Shown here: positions 1-6,943 of the stretch, in pieces
Position numbering within the stretch: position 1 is the stretch's first letter
How the letters are laid out: each line of letters starts with the position of its first letter
Assembly (NCBI RefSeq): GCF_001422815.1
Contig: NZ_LMMP01000051.1
Location: forward strand, 154,592-218,591
Direction: 5' to 3'
DNA from: Methylobacterium sp. Leaf91
GTDB taxonomy: Bacteria; Pseudomonadota; Alphaproteobacteria; Rhizobiales; Beijerinckiaceae
Length of the DNA stretch: 64,000 nucleotides
Notes under the pieces: generated by a model
What the model was told of the DNA's origin: nothing
The model's input: only the letters and a program-made list of their open reading frames with translations
Database searches by the model: none
Position numbers and translations under genes: made by a program

Positions 1-308
1 CGGGGGGCGGCCTGGCCGTGACATGGCGGGTCGAGGAGCGGAAAATCGAGGAGCGGGATGGCGGCCCCTACCTCGTGTTCGACTGGGTGGAGCGTGGCGT
101 GCCGCTGGACGAGCGCGAGCCCCGCCGCAAGGGCTTTGGCACGGTGGTTCTGGGCGAGATGCTGGCGCACAACCTGAAGGCCGAGGCGAGCTTCACCTTC
201 ACGCCCGACGGCTTGCGCTACCGCATGGCGATGCCCCTCACCAGCCGGACCCTGCAGGGGGACGCCGTCCCCCTTTCGCTCCCCGAGAAGAGGGACGGGC
301 ACCCTTAG
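1..308 (+). CDS. Sensor histidine kinase, HWE/HisKA_2 type, C-terminal end (5' truncated by the window)
   Basis: Only the last ~100 codons are present; the reading frame is open from the first bases (GGLAVTWRVEE...), so the gene begins outside the window. The stretch RKGFGTVVLGEMLAHNLKA followed by a beta-strand-rich end (FTFTPDGLRYRMAMPL) is the pattern of the G2 box and tail of the HATPase domain in HWE-family sensor kinases, which autophosphorylate on His and feed a CheY-like response regulator. That family is common in Methylobacterium and Rhizobiales. The sensing domain and the phospho-acceptor His are not visible, so the signal is unknown. A GTG at 18 is in frame but unlikely to be the start. 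Confidence 0.6.
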   Translation, partial: GGGLAVTWRVEERKIEERDGGPYLVFDWVERGVPLDEREPRRKGFGTVVLGEMLAHNLKAEASFTFTPDGLRYRMAMPLTSRTLQGDAVPLSLPEKRDGHP

Positions 309-405
309 CAGGGAATCGATGCCGTCTCCGACGATGCCTGCTCGGCACCGTCCGGAGGATCGGACCGCGTTCGCTATCAAACCTCCCCGCGGTGACGACG
401 GGTGG

Positions 406-615
406 TCAGAAGCTGCCGCTCAGGGGCACGGGTGGGGACCGGTCGGCATCCTCGTCCCGCTTGCCCGAATTCAGCATATCGTCCAGCATCGACAGGAGGT
501 CGAGGAGTTCCAGCTTCCCCTCATGCGATATGTCGGCGGCCTTCACGCGTCGCTGGATCGTGGTTCTGACGCTCGACAATGCCTCGTGATAGCCCTCGGC
601 GCGTTCGGTGCTCAT
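406..615 (-). CDS. Small hypothetical protein, 69 aa
   Basis: Starts at ATG 615 (MSTERAEGYHEALSS) with AGGGA about 8 bases upstream, which is why this start is preferred to the longer frame at 672. The protein is charged and mostly predicted helical (VRTTIQRRVKAADISHEGKL, then LELLDLLSMLDDMLNSGK), with an acidic/basic tail. There is no signal peptide and no metal or catalytic motif. It lies just downstream of the convergent kinase tail and just beyond the 3' end of the DUF2252 gene on the same strand. It resembles small uncharacterised alphaproteobacterial proteins; function unknown. Confidence 0.5.
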   Translation of the reverse strand: MSTERAEGYHEALSSVRTTIQRRVKAADISHEGKLELLDLLSMLDDMLNSGKRDEDADRSPPVPLSGSF

Positions 616-689
616 GGTCGGTTCCCTGCTCGGCGACCATGGCGAGATAGGGCAATGGGCCGAGGCGCCCATCCCTCCCGCCTCCCCGA

Positions 690-2255
690 TCAGAGGCAGG
701 AATCCGGCGCAGCCTCGAGCCTGCCATCAGCAATCGCGGACAGGAACGCCCGGTAATCCGCCTCGTTCTGATCTCCGTAGGCGTGCGCCCAGTCCGCGAA
801 GGCCTCGCGCAGATCCGCGCGGCCATCATGACCGCAATAGCCGGCGATGGCGGCCGCATCACCCGTACGGGCATGCGCCCGAGCGAGGAGGGCGCCGTAG
901 GCGTGGGAGAAGTACAGCAAGGGCTGCCCTGCCATCCTGGCGATGGGAATCTCCCCCTTCATGTTTTTCATCTGGCGGACATAGAACGGCCGGTCGTCGA
1001 TCGACGTCCAACCGAGCAGGGGGTCTCCCACCGCCTGCAGGAGCTTCTGCCCGTAGATGACGCGCTCGCCCTCGTGGCTCGCATAGGGTTCGGGCATGCC
1101 GGTCAGATAAGGCGCATGAGCCGGGCGAACGGCCTCCTTGACCTGAAGGAAGAGCGCGTCCTGATCGGAATTGCCGCAGAGCAGGGCGACATAGGCGCGG
1201 GTTCCGACACTCCCGACCCCGACCACCCGATGGGCCACATCGACGACGTGATAGCGGTTGAGCATGAAGCGGCGCTCGCGCGGCAAGGTCTCGGCGTAGC
1301 GTTCGAGGCCCGAGGTCACGTTCTGGCGCGTCTCCTCGTCGACGCGCATGAGGATCGGCGGCTCCTCGCTGAAGCGCCAGCTGCCATCCGTGCGCCGCTC
1401 GCCGACCCGGTCGAGCAGGCTCTTGTTGTTCTTGCGGCGCGCCTTCTCGACGGCCTTGCGCACCACCGTCTGGGATTGCGCGTCGATCTCGATACCGGAA
1501 AATTCGAGCTGGTCGGCCCGCGCCGCCCGCTGCCACACATCGAGGGAACCACGGGGCGCCAGATCGTCCATGGTGTGCTGATACCCGGCAACGGCCGCGA
1601 GCACGGCCGCCCGCCGCTCCACGGCCCGTACGCCATCGTCGCGCGCCGCCACCTCGATGCTGGCGCAGAGCCGTTTCAGGTCCCATTCCCAGGGCCCGAT
1701 CGTCACCTCGTCGAAATCGTTGAGATCGAACACCACTTCGCCCTGCGGTGTCCCGAACAAGCCGAAATTCGAGATGTGGGCGTCGCCGTTCATCACGACG
1801 TCGATCGTCCCGTGGGGTCCTTGCGCCAGGTCCCAGGCCATCACATGCGCCGCGCCGCGCAGGAAGGCGAACGGGGAGCTCGCCATGCGGGCGACCCTGA
1901 GCGGGATCAGATGGGCCTGCCTGCCATCATGAGCGCCCTCGATCAGCGAGACCGGATCGGGACGGTCGGAGCCGATGTCGAGAGAGGCATGGACCGCGTG
2001 AGGCACTTTCCCCCGCAAGGTCTTGCCGGCGGCCCGGCGCTTCTCCCAGGGCTCTACCCCGGTGCGGAGATCGATGTGGGGGAAGTCCGCCAACGGTTCC
2101 AGGACAGCGTCCGGCCCAGTCTCGACGCTATCGTTCGGCTCGGCGTGTATGACGTCGGAAACATCCGTCGATCGATCCAAGTCGCGATCCTTCTCAAAGC
2201 GATGGATTAGAACGGGGGTGGATCGCGGGCAACACGATGCCGGCAGCTTTTGCAT
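690..2255 (-). CDS. DUF2252 family protein
   Basis: A 521-residue frame with the hallmarks of DUF2252: WEKRRAAGKTLRGKVPH near residue 70, FAFLRGAAHVMAWDL near 128, MNGDAHISNFG near 154 and FDLNDFDEVTIGPWEWDLKRL near 175. The HGDAH-x2-NFG and D-x-NDFD motifs resemble the catalytic and metal loops of protein-kinase-like phosphotransferases, so an ATP-dependent kinase-like activity is often guessed for the family. No substrate is known. The first ~60 residues are weakly conserved in character and the true start may lie downstream of 2255. It stands alone, with ~400 bases of non-coding DNA upstream. Confidence 0.85.
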   Translation of the reverse strand: MQKLPASCCPRSTPVLIHRFEKDRDLDRSTDVSDVIHAEPNDSVETGPDAVLEPLADFPHIDLRTGVEPWEKRRAAGKTLRGKVPHAVHASLDIGSDRPDPVSLIEGAHDGRQAHLIPLRVARMASSPFAFLRGAAHVMAWDLAQGPHGTIDVVMNGDAHISNFGLFGTPQGEVVFDLNDFDEVTIGPWEWDLKRLCASIEVAARDDGVRAVERRAAVLAAVAGYQHTMDDLAPRGSLDVWQRAARADQLEFSGIEIDAQSQTVVRKAVEKARRKNNKSLLDRVGERRTDGSWRFSEEPPILMRVDEETRQNVTSGLERYAETLPRERRFMLNRYHVVDVAHRVVGVGSVGTRAYVALLCGNSDQDALFLQVKEAVRPAHAPYLTGMPEPYASHEGERVIYGQKLLQAVGDPLLGWTSIDDRPFYVRQMKNMKGEIPIARMAGQPLLYFSHAYGALLARAHARTGDAAAIAGYCGHDGRADLREAFADWAHAYGDQNEADYRAFLSAIADGRLEAAPDSCL

Positions 2256-2653
2256 TCATTCGACATCTCACGAAACACATCATCGCGAACAGCCTCGAAG
2301 AGATGCGCGAGGAGAAGACATTAGCGATGGGAAAGCCCGAGGCGGGCGGATGGGCCGCCCGTCACTCCACCTCGCTCACGGCCCGGTTCGACCGTGCGGC
2401 GGCGCATGCTTTCCCGCCCGTGGATGACATGATGTCGGACAGAAGAGACGTCGCGTTGGAAGCTCAGCGAAGAGTTCCCGGCTCCTGTCAAAGCCAACGG
2501 CCACGAAGGCCGGGCCAAAGTGCGCGTACATCCGGCGTCACCCTGTCCCGGCATCGTGGCCGTCTCCGATGAAGCGACGAGGTCGCGATCGGTATGTCCC
2601 CTAGATGGGGGCAATATAGTTAATAATCAATGATCGCCATGCCGGATCGGCGG
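2256..2653. other. Intergenic region, no gene recognised
   Basis: About 400 bases between two leftward genes. Short open frames exist on both strands (for example 2237-2572 and 2321-2614), but their translations are arginine-rich and low in complexity, as expected from chance frames in GC-rich DNA, and have no convincing ribosome site. The stretch near 2600-2640 (atagttaataatcaat) is AT-rich and lies beyond the 3' end of the small gene at 2654. Confidence 0.5.
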
Positions 2654-2857
2654 TTACTCCGCGGCCTCGACCTTTGCGTCGTCCTCATCAAGGATGCTTT
2701 CCAGATCGCCGGTCAGCGCGTCCAGCTGCTCGGCGGTCGCCACGATCTTGAACTTGGTCCCGTCCTCGGCTTCCACTGCGATCTCGACGTGGTCGCCAAC
2801 CTTCGCCGCGAGGGCCTGTTTCAGGGTGTAGGTCGTGGCCTTGTCATTCGCTGCCAT
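2654..2857 (-). CDS. Small acidic hypothetical protein, 67 aa
   Basis: Start ATG at 2857 is supported by AAGGAG ten bases upstream on the minus strand. The product (MAANDKATTYTLKQALAAKVGDH... ending ESILDEDDAKVEAAE) is short and acidic and reads as a single small beta-rich unit (VEIAVEAEDGTKFKIVATAEQLDALTGDLESIL). It has no signal peptide, Cys or His cluster. Such small proteins are conserved among Methylobacterium as hypotheticals. The GC-rich hairpin at 2901-2936 lies 44 bases upstream of its start, so it could sit in the 5' leader. Confidence 0.6.
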   Translation of the reverse strand: MAANDKATTYTLKQALAAKVGDHVEIAVEAEDGTKFKIVATAEQLDALTGDLESILDEDDAKVEAAE

Positions 2858-2900
2858 GAGGGTCTCCTTGTTCGGCAGCGGCCAACGCATCAATGCGCGG

Positions 2901-2936
2901 AAAAGCCCCGGCGCCCGCCGGGTTTCGGGGGCTTTT
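2901..2936. terminator. GC-rich hairpin with flanking A/T tracts
   Basis: AAAAGCCCC (2901-2909) pairs perfectly with GGGGCTTTT (2928-2936), and a CGGC/GCCG pairing lies in the loop. In either direction the stem ends in a run of four T, so it has the form of an intrinsic terminator. It lies between two divergently oriented genes (starts at 2857 minus and 3127 plus), an unusual place for a terminator. It could instead be an attenuator in the leader of the 67-aa gene. Confidence 0.45.
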
Positions 2937-3126
2937 CGTGTGCGACTTAGTAGCCCGCTTCCCCGGCCACCGGCTATAGCCGGTACGCCCGACGCTACAG
3001 AAGGCATCTCGTGCCGCAGGTTCTAAGACAGAGCCTTCGAGCGTCGAGTAACGCCCAAGATGGGACCCTCGCGCCCGGTTCCTACGTTTCACCCTCTGAT
3101 GGACAGCGAACCCGGAGATCCATGGC

Positions 3127-4005
3127 GTGGCGTACGAAACCGGCTATCCACCTCTGAATACCCTGAAACAGGTTGCTGACGGCGTCTGGATCGTGGACGC
3201 GGCCCCCATCCATGCGGGCGGGATACCGTTGCCGATCCGCATGACGGTTCTACGGTTGGCGGGCGGCGAACTGCTCCTGCACTCGCCCATCCCGTACAAT
3301 CCAGGCCTACAGCGCGGCTTGGAGGAACTCGGCCGCATCGGTCATCTCGTGGCCCCGAGCGTCGGCCATTGGATGTTCCTCCGGGATTGGCAGGCGGCCT
3401 GCACGAACGCGATCACCTGGGCGGTCCCGGGACTCGAGGATCGTGGCCAGGTTCGCCGCTCCGGTGTCCGGATCGACGCCGAGCTCGGGAACAGACCGCC
3501 CCGCCTCTGGGCCGACGAGATCGACCAGGTGCTGGTCGCCGGCCCCGTGTTCAAAGAGGTCTGCCTCTTTCACCGACCGAGCGGCACGCTTCTCCTCACC
3601 GACCTCATCATCAACCTGCGGGCGGATGATCTGTCCGCCGTGCCGCGGTCCCTGGCCCGCATGCTCGGGATCGTCTCCCCCGACGGAAAGGCGCCGCTCT
3701 ATCTCAGGCTTCTTCTGCGCGCGAACCGTAGCGAGGTCGCGCGAGCGGCCGAACGTCTGGTGGGATTCGAGCCGGAGAGAGTGATCTTCACGCACGGCGA
3801 ATGGTTCGACCGTGACGCGGCCGCGAAACTGCGCCGCTCGCTCTCATGGCTTCTGGGACACGACAGCGGCGGCGGGCGACTTCTGTCCCGGCCGAGCGGC
3901 CCATCTTCCGTCGCTCCATGGCCCCGGGCCGTCCTCGCCGGCGCGGCCCTTGTCGGCGTCGCCGCGCTCGTTGCGTGGGTCAGACGAGGGCGCCGCCGTT
4001 CCTGA
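3127..4005 (+). CDS. DUF4336 domain protein with C-terminal membrane anchor
   Basis: A 292-residue protein starting at GTG 3127, with CGGAGAT about 8 bases upstream. Residues 1-240 match the DUF4336 pattern, a metallo-beta-lactamase-like fold whose usual HxHxDH zinc motif is lost: LNTLKQVADGVWIVD, LRLAGGELLLHSPIPYN, HLVAPSVGHWMFLRDWQ, CLFHRPSGTLLLTDLIIN and VIFTHGEW. A hydrophobic helix at about 268-285 (AVLAGAALVGVAALVAWV) followed by RRGRRRS looks like a C-terminal transmembrane anchor with a cytoplasmic basic tail. No operon partner is close. Enzymatic function is not established for the family. Confidence 0.8.
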   Translation: MAYETGYPPLNTLKQVADGVWIVDAAPIHAGGIPLPIRMTVLRLAGGELLLHSPIPYNPGLQRGLEELGRIGHLVAPSVGHWMFLRDWQAACTNAITWAVPGLEDRGQVRRSGVRIDAELGNRPPRLWADEIDQVLVAGPVFKEVCLFHRPSGTLLLTDLIINLRADDLSAVPRSLARMLGIVSPDGKAPLYLRLLLRANRSEVARAAERLVGFEPERVIFTHGEWFDRDAAAKLRRSLSWLLGHDSGGGRLLSRPSGPSSVAPWPRAVLAGAALVGVAALVAWVRRGRRRS

Positions 4006-4064
4006 AACGGAGAGGGCCCGGTGGAACCCCGCCGAGCCCTTCACGCGCCGCAACGCCGGGACGG

Positions 4065-4733
4065 TCAGCCGCGTTGGCCGCCCATCATCGCCTGCATCTT
4101 GGTCAGCTGGGAAATGTGAAGCCGGATGAGCGGGATGGCGCCCTGGGCAATGCGGCGGAGCTGGGGATCTTCGCCGCTCTCGGCGTAGGAGCCATGAATG
4201 GCATAGGCTTCCTGGTGGCCTTGCAACGAGGCGCTCACGAAGGCCGCATCATATTGCAGGCCCGGCTGGGTCGCGGCAAGCTGCGAGAGAAGCTGAGCCT
4301 TCTGCTCGTCCGTGGTCATGCCGCTGGGCGGAGGGGCCCCCAGCGCACCGCCGGCGACACCGACAGCGGCGCCGGCCACCCCACCCGCGACAGCCAGAGG
4401 CGCCGCGACGAGGCCCCCGATGAGACCTCCGGGGCCGGGAGGACCGCCTGCCGCCGCGGAGGCCAACCCCTCCGAATAGGGAGCCAATTTGCGGGACAGG
4501 CTTACCTGCTCGACCACTTCCGCGCGGGAGAACTTCTTCAGCCGAGGGTTGGTCGTCTTGTCGAACGCATCACGCGCCGTGTTCTCGAGAAACAAGCCGC
4601 CCTTGGTCGCCATGTTGAGGTAGACCGGCGTGGGCATGCCACCACCGGGAACAGGCTGGGCCGCCGCGGTGCGGGTGACGGCAAGGGAAGCGGTGGCCGT
4701 GAGCATGCCAAGTACGAAGGCGCGACGATGCAT
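4065..4733 (-). CDS. Exported DUF4142 family protein
   Basis: A 222-residue protein with a signal peptide (MHRRAFVLGMLTATASLAVTRTAAAQ, cleavage predicted near residue 26). The mature part is mostly helical: NMATKGGLFLENTARDAFDKT, AEVVEQVSLSRKLAPY, a glycine/alanine-rich insert around residues 94-135, then YDAAFVSASLQGHQEAYAIH and IPLIRLHISQLTKM. This is the DUF4142 helical-bundle pattern (periplasmic, ferritin-like in outline, no known activity). It converges with the DUF4336 gene. The glycine-rich insert is longer than usual for the family. A role in the envelope is inferred only from export. Confidence 0.8.
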   Translation of the reverse strand: MHRRAFVLGMLTATASLAVTRTAAAQPVPGGGMPTPVYLNMATKGGLFLENTARDAFDKTTNPRLKKFSRAEVVEQVSLSRKLAPYSEGLASAAAGGPPGPGGLIGGLVAAPLAVAGGVAGAAVGVAGGALGAPPPSGMTTDEQKAQLLSQLAATQPGLQYDAAFVSASLQGHQEAYAIHGSYAESGEDPQLRRIAQGAIPLIRLHISQLTKMQAMMGGQRG

Positions 4734-5008
4734 TGCAGTGCTCCGAGTGCTTGAGGGCGCACCTCGCCGATGTAGCTTAGCTTTCGGTGCTCAGCCAAAA
4801 ACCATGCTGATCAAGCAATGTTCCAAGAATAAATGGCGACATCGCGTCAATTATAGAAGGTTTATAGCAAATATCAATCATCGCACGATATTTGGGGTCC
4901 CGGATCAAATAGCCTGATACAGCGATTGTTGCGCTCAAGCTTTCCGCCGCAGCCCTTCATCGGGCTTCGCCCTCTTGGACCGGGCTCATGGCGCCCTACC
5001 TTGCGGCA

Positions 5009-5179
5009 ATGACACAGCCGCCCGACGACAACCTCGACCACCGCGCCCTCGGCTACTACGCCCCCGGCAAGGGATTGAGGCGCGAGGATTGCCCCTATGC
5101 CGAGGGCACCGAGGCGCATGCGGAATGGATCGCCGGATATGATGCGGCGGTCAGGGAAGGCGAGGGCGGCAAAGCTTGA
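5009..5179 (+). CDS. RMF/CrpP-like small protein, 56 aa
   Basis: The product MTQPPDDNLDHRALGYYAPGKGLRREDCPYAEGTEAHAEWIAGYDAAV carries the ribosome-modulation-factor/CrpP signature: a G-rich turn, then CPY, then W-x2-GY-x-A. In gammaproteobacteria RMF dimerises 70S ribosomes in stationary phase, while CrpP-type relatives are more diverse. Start ATG 5009 is preferred; an earlier in-frame ATG at 4988 would add seven residues. The stop codon lies inside a 15-base tandem repeat (5174-5218). Function in ribosome hibernation is inferred from the motif only. Confidence 0.6.
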   Translation: MTQPPDDNLDHRALGYYAPGKGLRREDCPYAEGTEAHAEWIAGYDAAVREGEGGKA

Positions 5180-5218
5180 AGTGGGAAGGCTTGAAGTGGG
5201 AAGGCCTGAAGCGGCAAG
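5174..5218. repeat. 15-bp tandem repeat, two perfect copies and one degenerate
   Basis: GCTTGAAGTGGGAAG occurs at 5174-5188 and 5189-5203, followed by a variant, GCCTGAAGCGGCAAG, at 5204-5218. The array begins at the 3' end of the RMF-like gene and contains its stop codon, so a change in copy number would alter only sequence downstream of the stop. Confidence 0.85.
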
Positions 5219-5275
5219 GTCTCGGCAAGTCAGCCTCGATAATGTCAGCCTCAGCGAGGCCCGGTCTGAGCGTGA

Positions 5276-5298
5276 CGAGGGGCCTCACAGGCCCCTCG
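5276..5298. terminator. Perfect 9-bp hairpin between convergent genes
   Basis: CGAGGGGCC (5276-5284), loop TCACA, then GGCCCCTCG (5290-5298). It sits between the RMF-like gene (plus) and the repeat-rich exported protein gene (minus), where a bidirectional terminator is expected. There is no T tract, so it may act as an RNA-end stabiliser rather than a classical intrinsic terminator. Confidence 0.5.
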
Positions 5299-5333
5299 CA
5301 CTGTCCCACGGGCTTACACCCTGTCGGCTACCG

Positions 5334-5717
5334 TCAATCGTAAGGCTCGAAATCGGGCCCAGGGTGCCGAAACCCGACCGGACGAGGACCATAAGGGCGA
5401 TGGTCGTAGACGCGCTCCCGGTCCACGATGACCTCCCGAACCACCGGACGCGGCCGATAGACGGCCGGCCTTTCCTCGATCACCTCGCGGACGACGCGGC
5501 GCGGCGCATAGACCGGCGGTCGCTCGATGATCTCCTCACGCACGAACCGTTGCGGGCGAACGACCTGGCGCTCGACAACCGTGCGCCGAGTGACCACGGT
5601 CGCGGGCTCATCGTAGCCGCCATAGCCGTAATCGCCGGCCTGTGCAGTCACCGAACCGACGCTCAAGCAAGCTCCCAGGGTCAGCGCAGAGAGTGCGCCC
5701 AAGGCGAGCAGTCTCAT
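5334..5717 (-). CDS. Exported repeat-rich hypothetical protein, 127 aa
   Basis: Signal peptide at residues 1-27 (MRLLALGALSALTLGACLSVG, then SVTAQA). The mature part consists of degenerate repeats of the type VV-R-E-x-I/V-x-E/D-R-P-x-V-Y-x-P-R (VERQVVRPQRFVREEIIERP, then APRRVVREVIEERPAVY, then PRPVVREVIVDRERVYD). It is rich in Arg, Val, Pro and Tyr and has a Gly/Tyr patch (GDYGYGGYDEP) at the mature N terminus. No enzymatic motif is visible; a periplasmic or envelope-associated extended protein is likely. ACLS could be read as a lipobox, but the spacing is poor. Known in Methylobacterium as a hypothetical protein. Confidence 0.7.
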   Translation of the reverse strand: MRLLALGALSALTLGACLSVGSVTAQAGDYGYGGYDEPATVVTRRTVVERQVVRPQRFVREEIIERPPVYAPRRVVREVIEERPAVYRPRPVVREVIVDRERVYDHRPYGPRPVGFRHPGPDFEPYD

Positions 5718-6024
5718 CGTCTTCTCCTTCAGTCACGAGACACGCCGCCCGAAGACGGCTTGCCCTGAAAACTCCCGGACCTTCGTTTTGGATGTGTCGG
5801 ACCCGGAGAAAATCTTAAACGAAGCCGACGCTCCGGCTCGGCGGAACATCCGGGACTGGACTTCGGAACCGTAGCCATGATGCGCCGATCCCCCCACGCG
5901 TCATGAGCGCGACGCTGGTGGCGCGGACCGTAGAGCCCCCTGCGGCAGGTTCGCCGAGGCTGGAACGCGGATCGCCGCCACCGGTTCGGGTACCGGAGAA
6001 TAACTCTCCGGAGCACGCGTTTCC
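5718..6024. other. Divergent intergenic region
   Basis: About 300 bases between the start of the exported repeat protein (minus) and the amidotransferase (plus). It should hold both promoters. An open frame on the minus strand (5729-6016) gives an Arg/Pro-rich translation with no recognisable fold and is treated as chance. Confidence 0.4.
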
Positions 6025-6897
6025 TTGAAGGTCACCACAGCCGGGTTGCGCTTCCTGATCGCCGAAAGCGAGCCTCCCGAAGCGCGCGACGAACGCCGGA
6101 AAAGCGTCGGGCGGTCATCCGGAGAAACCTATCTCGATCTCCTGGCTCGACTCGCCCCCGGCGCGACCTGTCACCGGGTCACGCCGGCCGACGCGGACAG
6201 CGCCCTGCCGCCGGGTGAATCGCCGGGCGGCTACGATGCCGTCTTGTTCAGCGGCTCGCCGCTCGCCCTCTACGAGGAGACACCGGAAGTTCGGCGCGCG
6301 GTCGCCTTCATGCGGGCCACTTTCGCATCGGGCACCCCCGCCTTCGGCTCCTGCGCCGGCCTGCAACTCGCCACCGTCGCAGCCGGCGGAACCGTGCGAC
6401 GCAACCTTCACGGCCCGGAGGCTGGCTTTGCCCGCCGCATCACCGCCACCGAGAGTGGCCGTGCCCATCCCATGCTGGCCGGCCGACCCGCCGCCTATGA
6501 CGCTCCGAGCATTCATACCGACGAGGTGGAGACCCTGCCGGCGGGCGCGTCCCTCCTGGCGAGCAACCGGGGTACCACGGTCCAGGCCGCCGAGATCCGC
6601 CATGACGGGGGTGTCTTCTGGGGCGTGCAGTACCACCCCGAAATCGGCCTCGACGAGGTTGCGGGCGCCCTGCGCCGCCAGGCCGACGATCTCGTGGAGA
6701 GCGGGCTCGCCCTGTCCCCCGCCGAGGTCGAGGCGCAGGCCGCCCTGGTCGAGAACCTCCATCGCGAGCCGGACCGGCGCGACCTCGCCTGGCGGCTGGG
6801 TCTCGACGATCAGGTCACCGACTCCGAGCGGCGCCAGACGGAAATCCAGAACTTCATCGACGCCTTGCTGAGGCATGGACGGTCACTGGCGCCCTGA
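6025..6897 (+). CDS. Class I glutamine amidotransferase-like protein (GuaA-type GATase domain)
   Basis: Residues 4-240 show the class I glutamine amidotransferase layout. YDAVLFSGSPLALYEETPEV is the oxyanion strand region. AFGSCAGLQLATVAAGG holds the nucleophile Cys in G-S-C-A-G (usual G-x-C-x-G), and GVQYHPEIG supplies the catalytic His and Glu of the triad. The enzyme would release ammonia from glutamine, or act as a gamma-glutamyl hydrolase; no synthetase partner is adjacent. A C-terminal ~50-residue helical extension (LVENLHREPDRRDLAWRLG) is typical of stand-alone YbgI/PuuD-like members. The start is TTG 6025; another TTG at 6046 is also possible. It converges on the protease gene. Confidence 0.8.
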   Translation: MKVTTAGLRFLIAESEPPEARDERRKSVGRSSGETYLDLLARLAPGATCHRVTPADADSALPPGESPGGYDAVLFSGSPLALYEETPEVRRAVAFMRATFASGTPAFGSCAGLQLATVAAGGTVRRNLHGPEAGFARRITATESGRAHPMLAGRPAAYDAPSIHTDEVETLPAGASLLASNRGTTVQAAEIRHDGGVFWGVQYHPEIGLDEVAGALRRQADDLVESGLALSPAEVEAQAALVENLHREPDRRDLAWRLGLDDQVTDSERRQTEIQNFIDALLRHGRSLAP

Positions 6898-6943
6898 TCG
6901 CGCGTGACAGAACCCCATCCGGCAGAGCCGGCGCGGCTCGCTC

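Noticed and set aside
783..2210. A 475-residue frame antisense to the DUF2252 gene
   Set aside because: GC-rich shadow: the minus-strand product has clear family motifs and the plus-strand translation has none.
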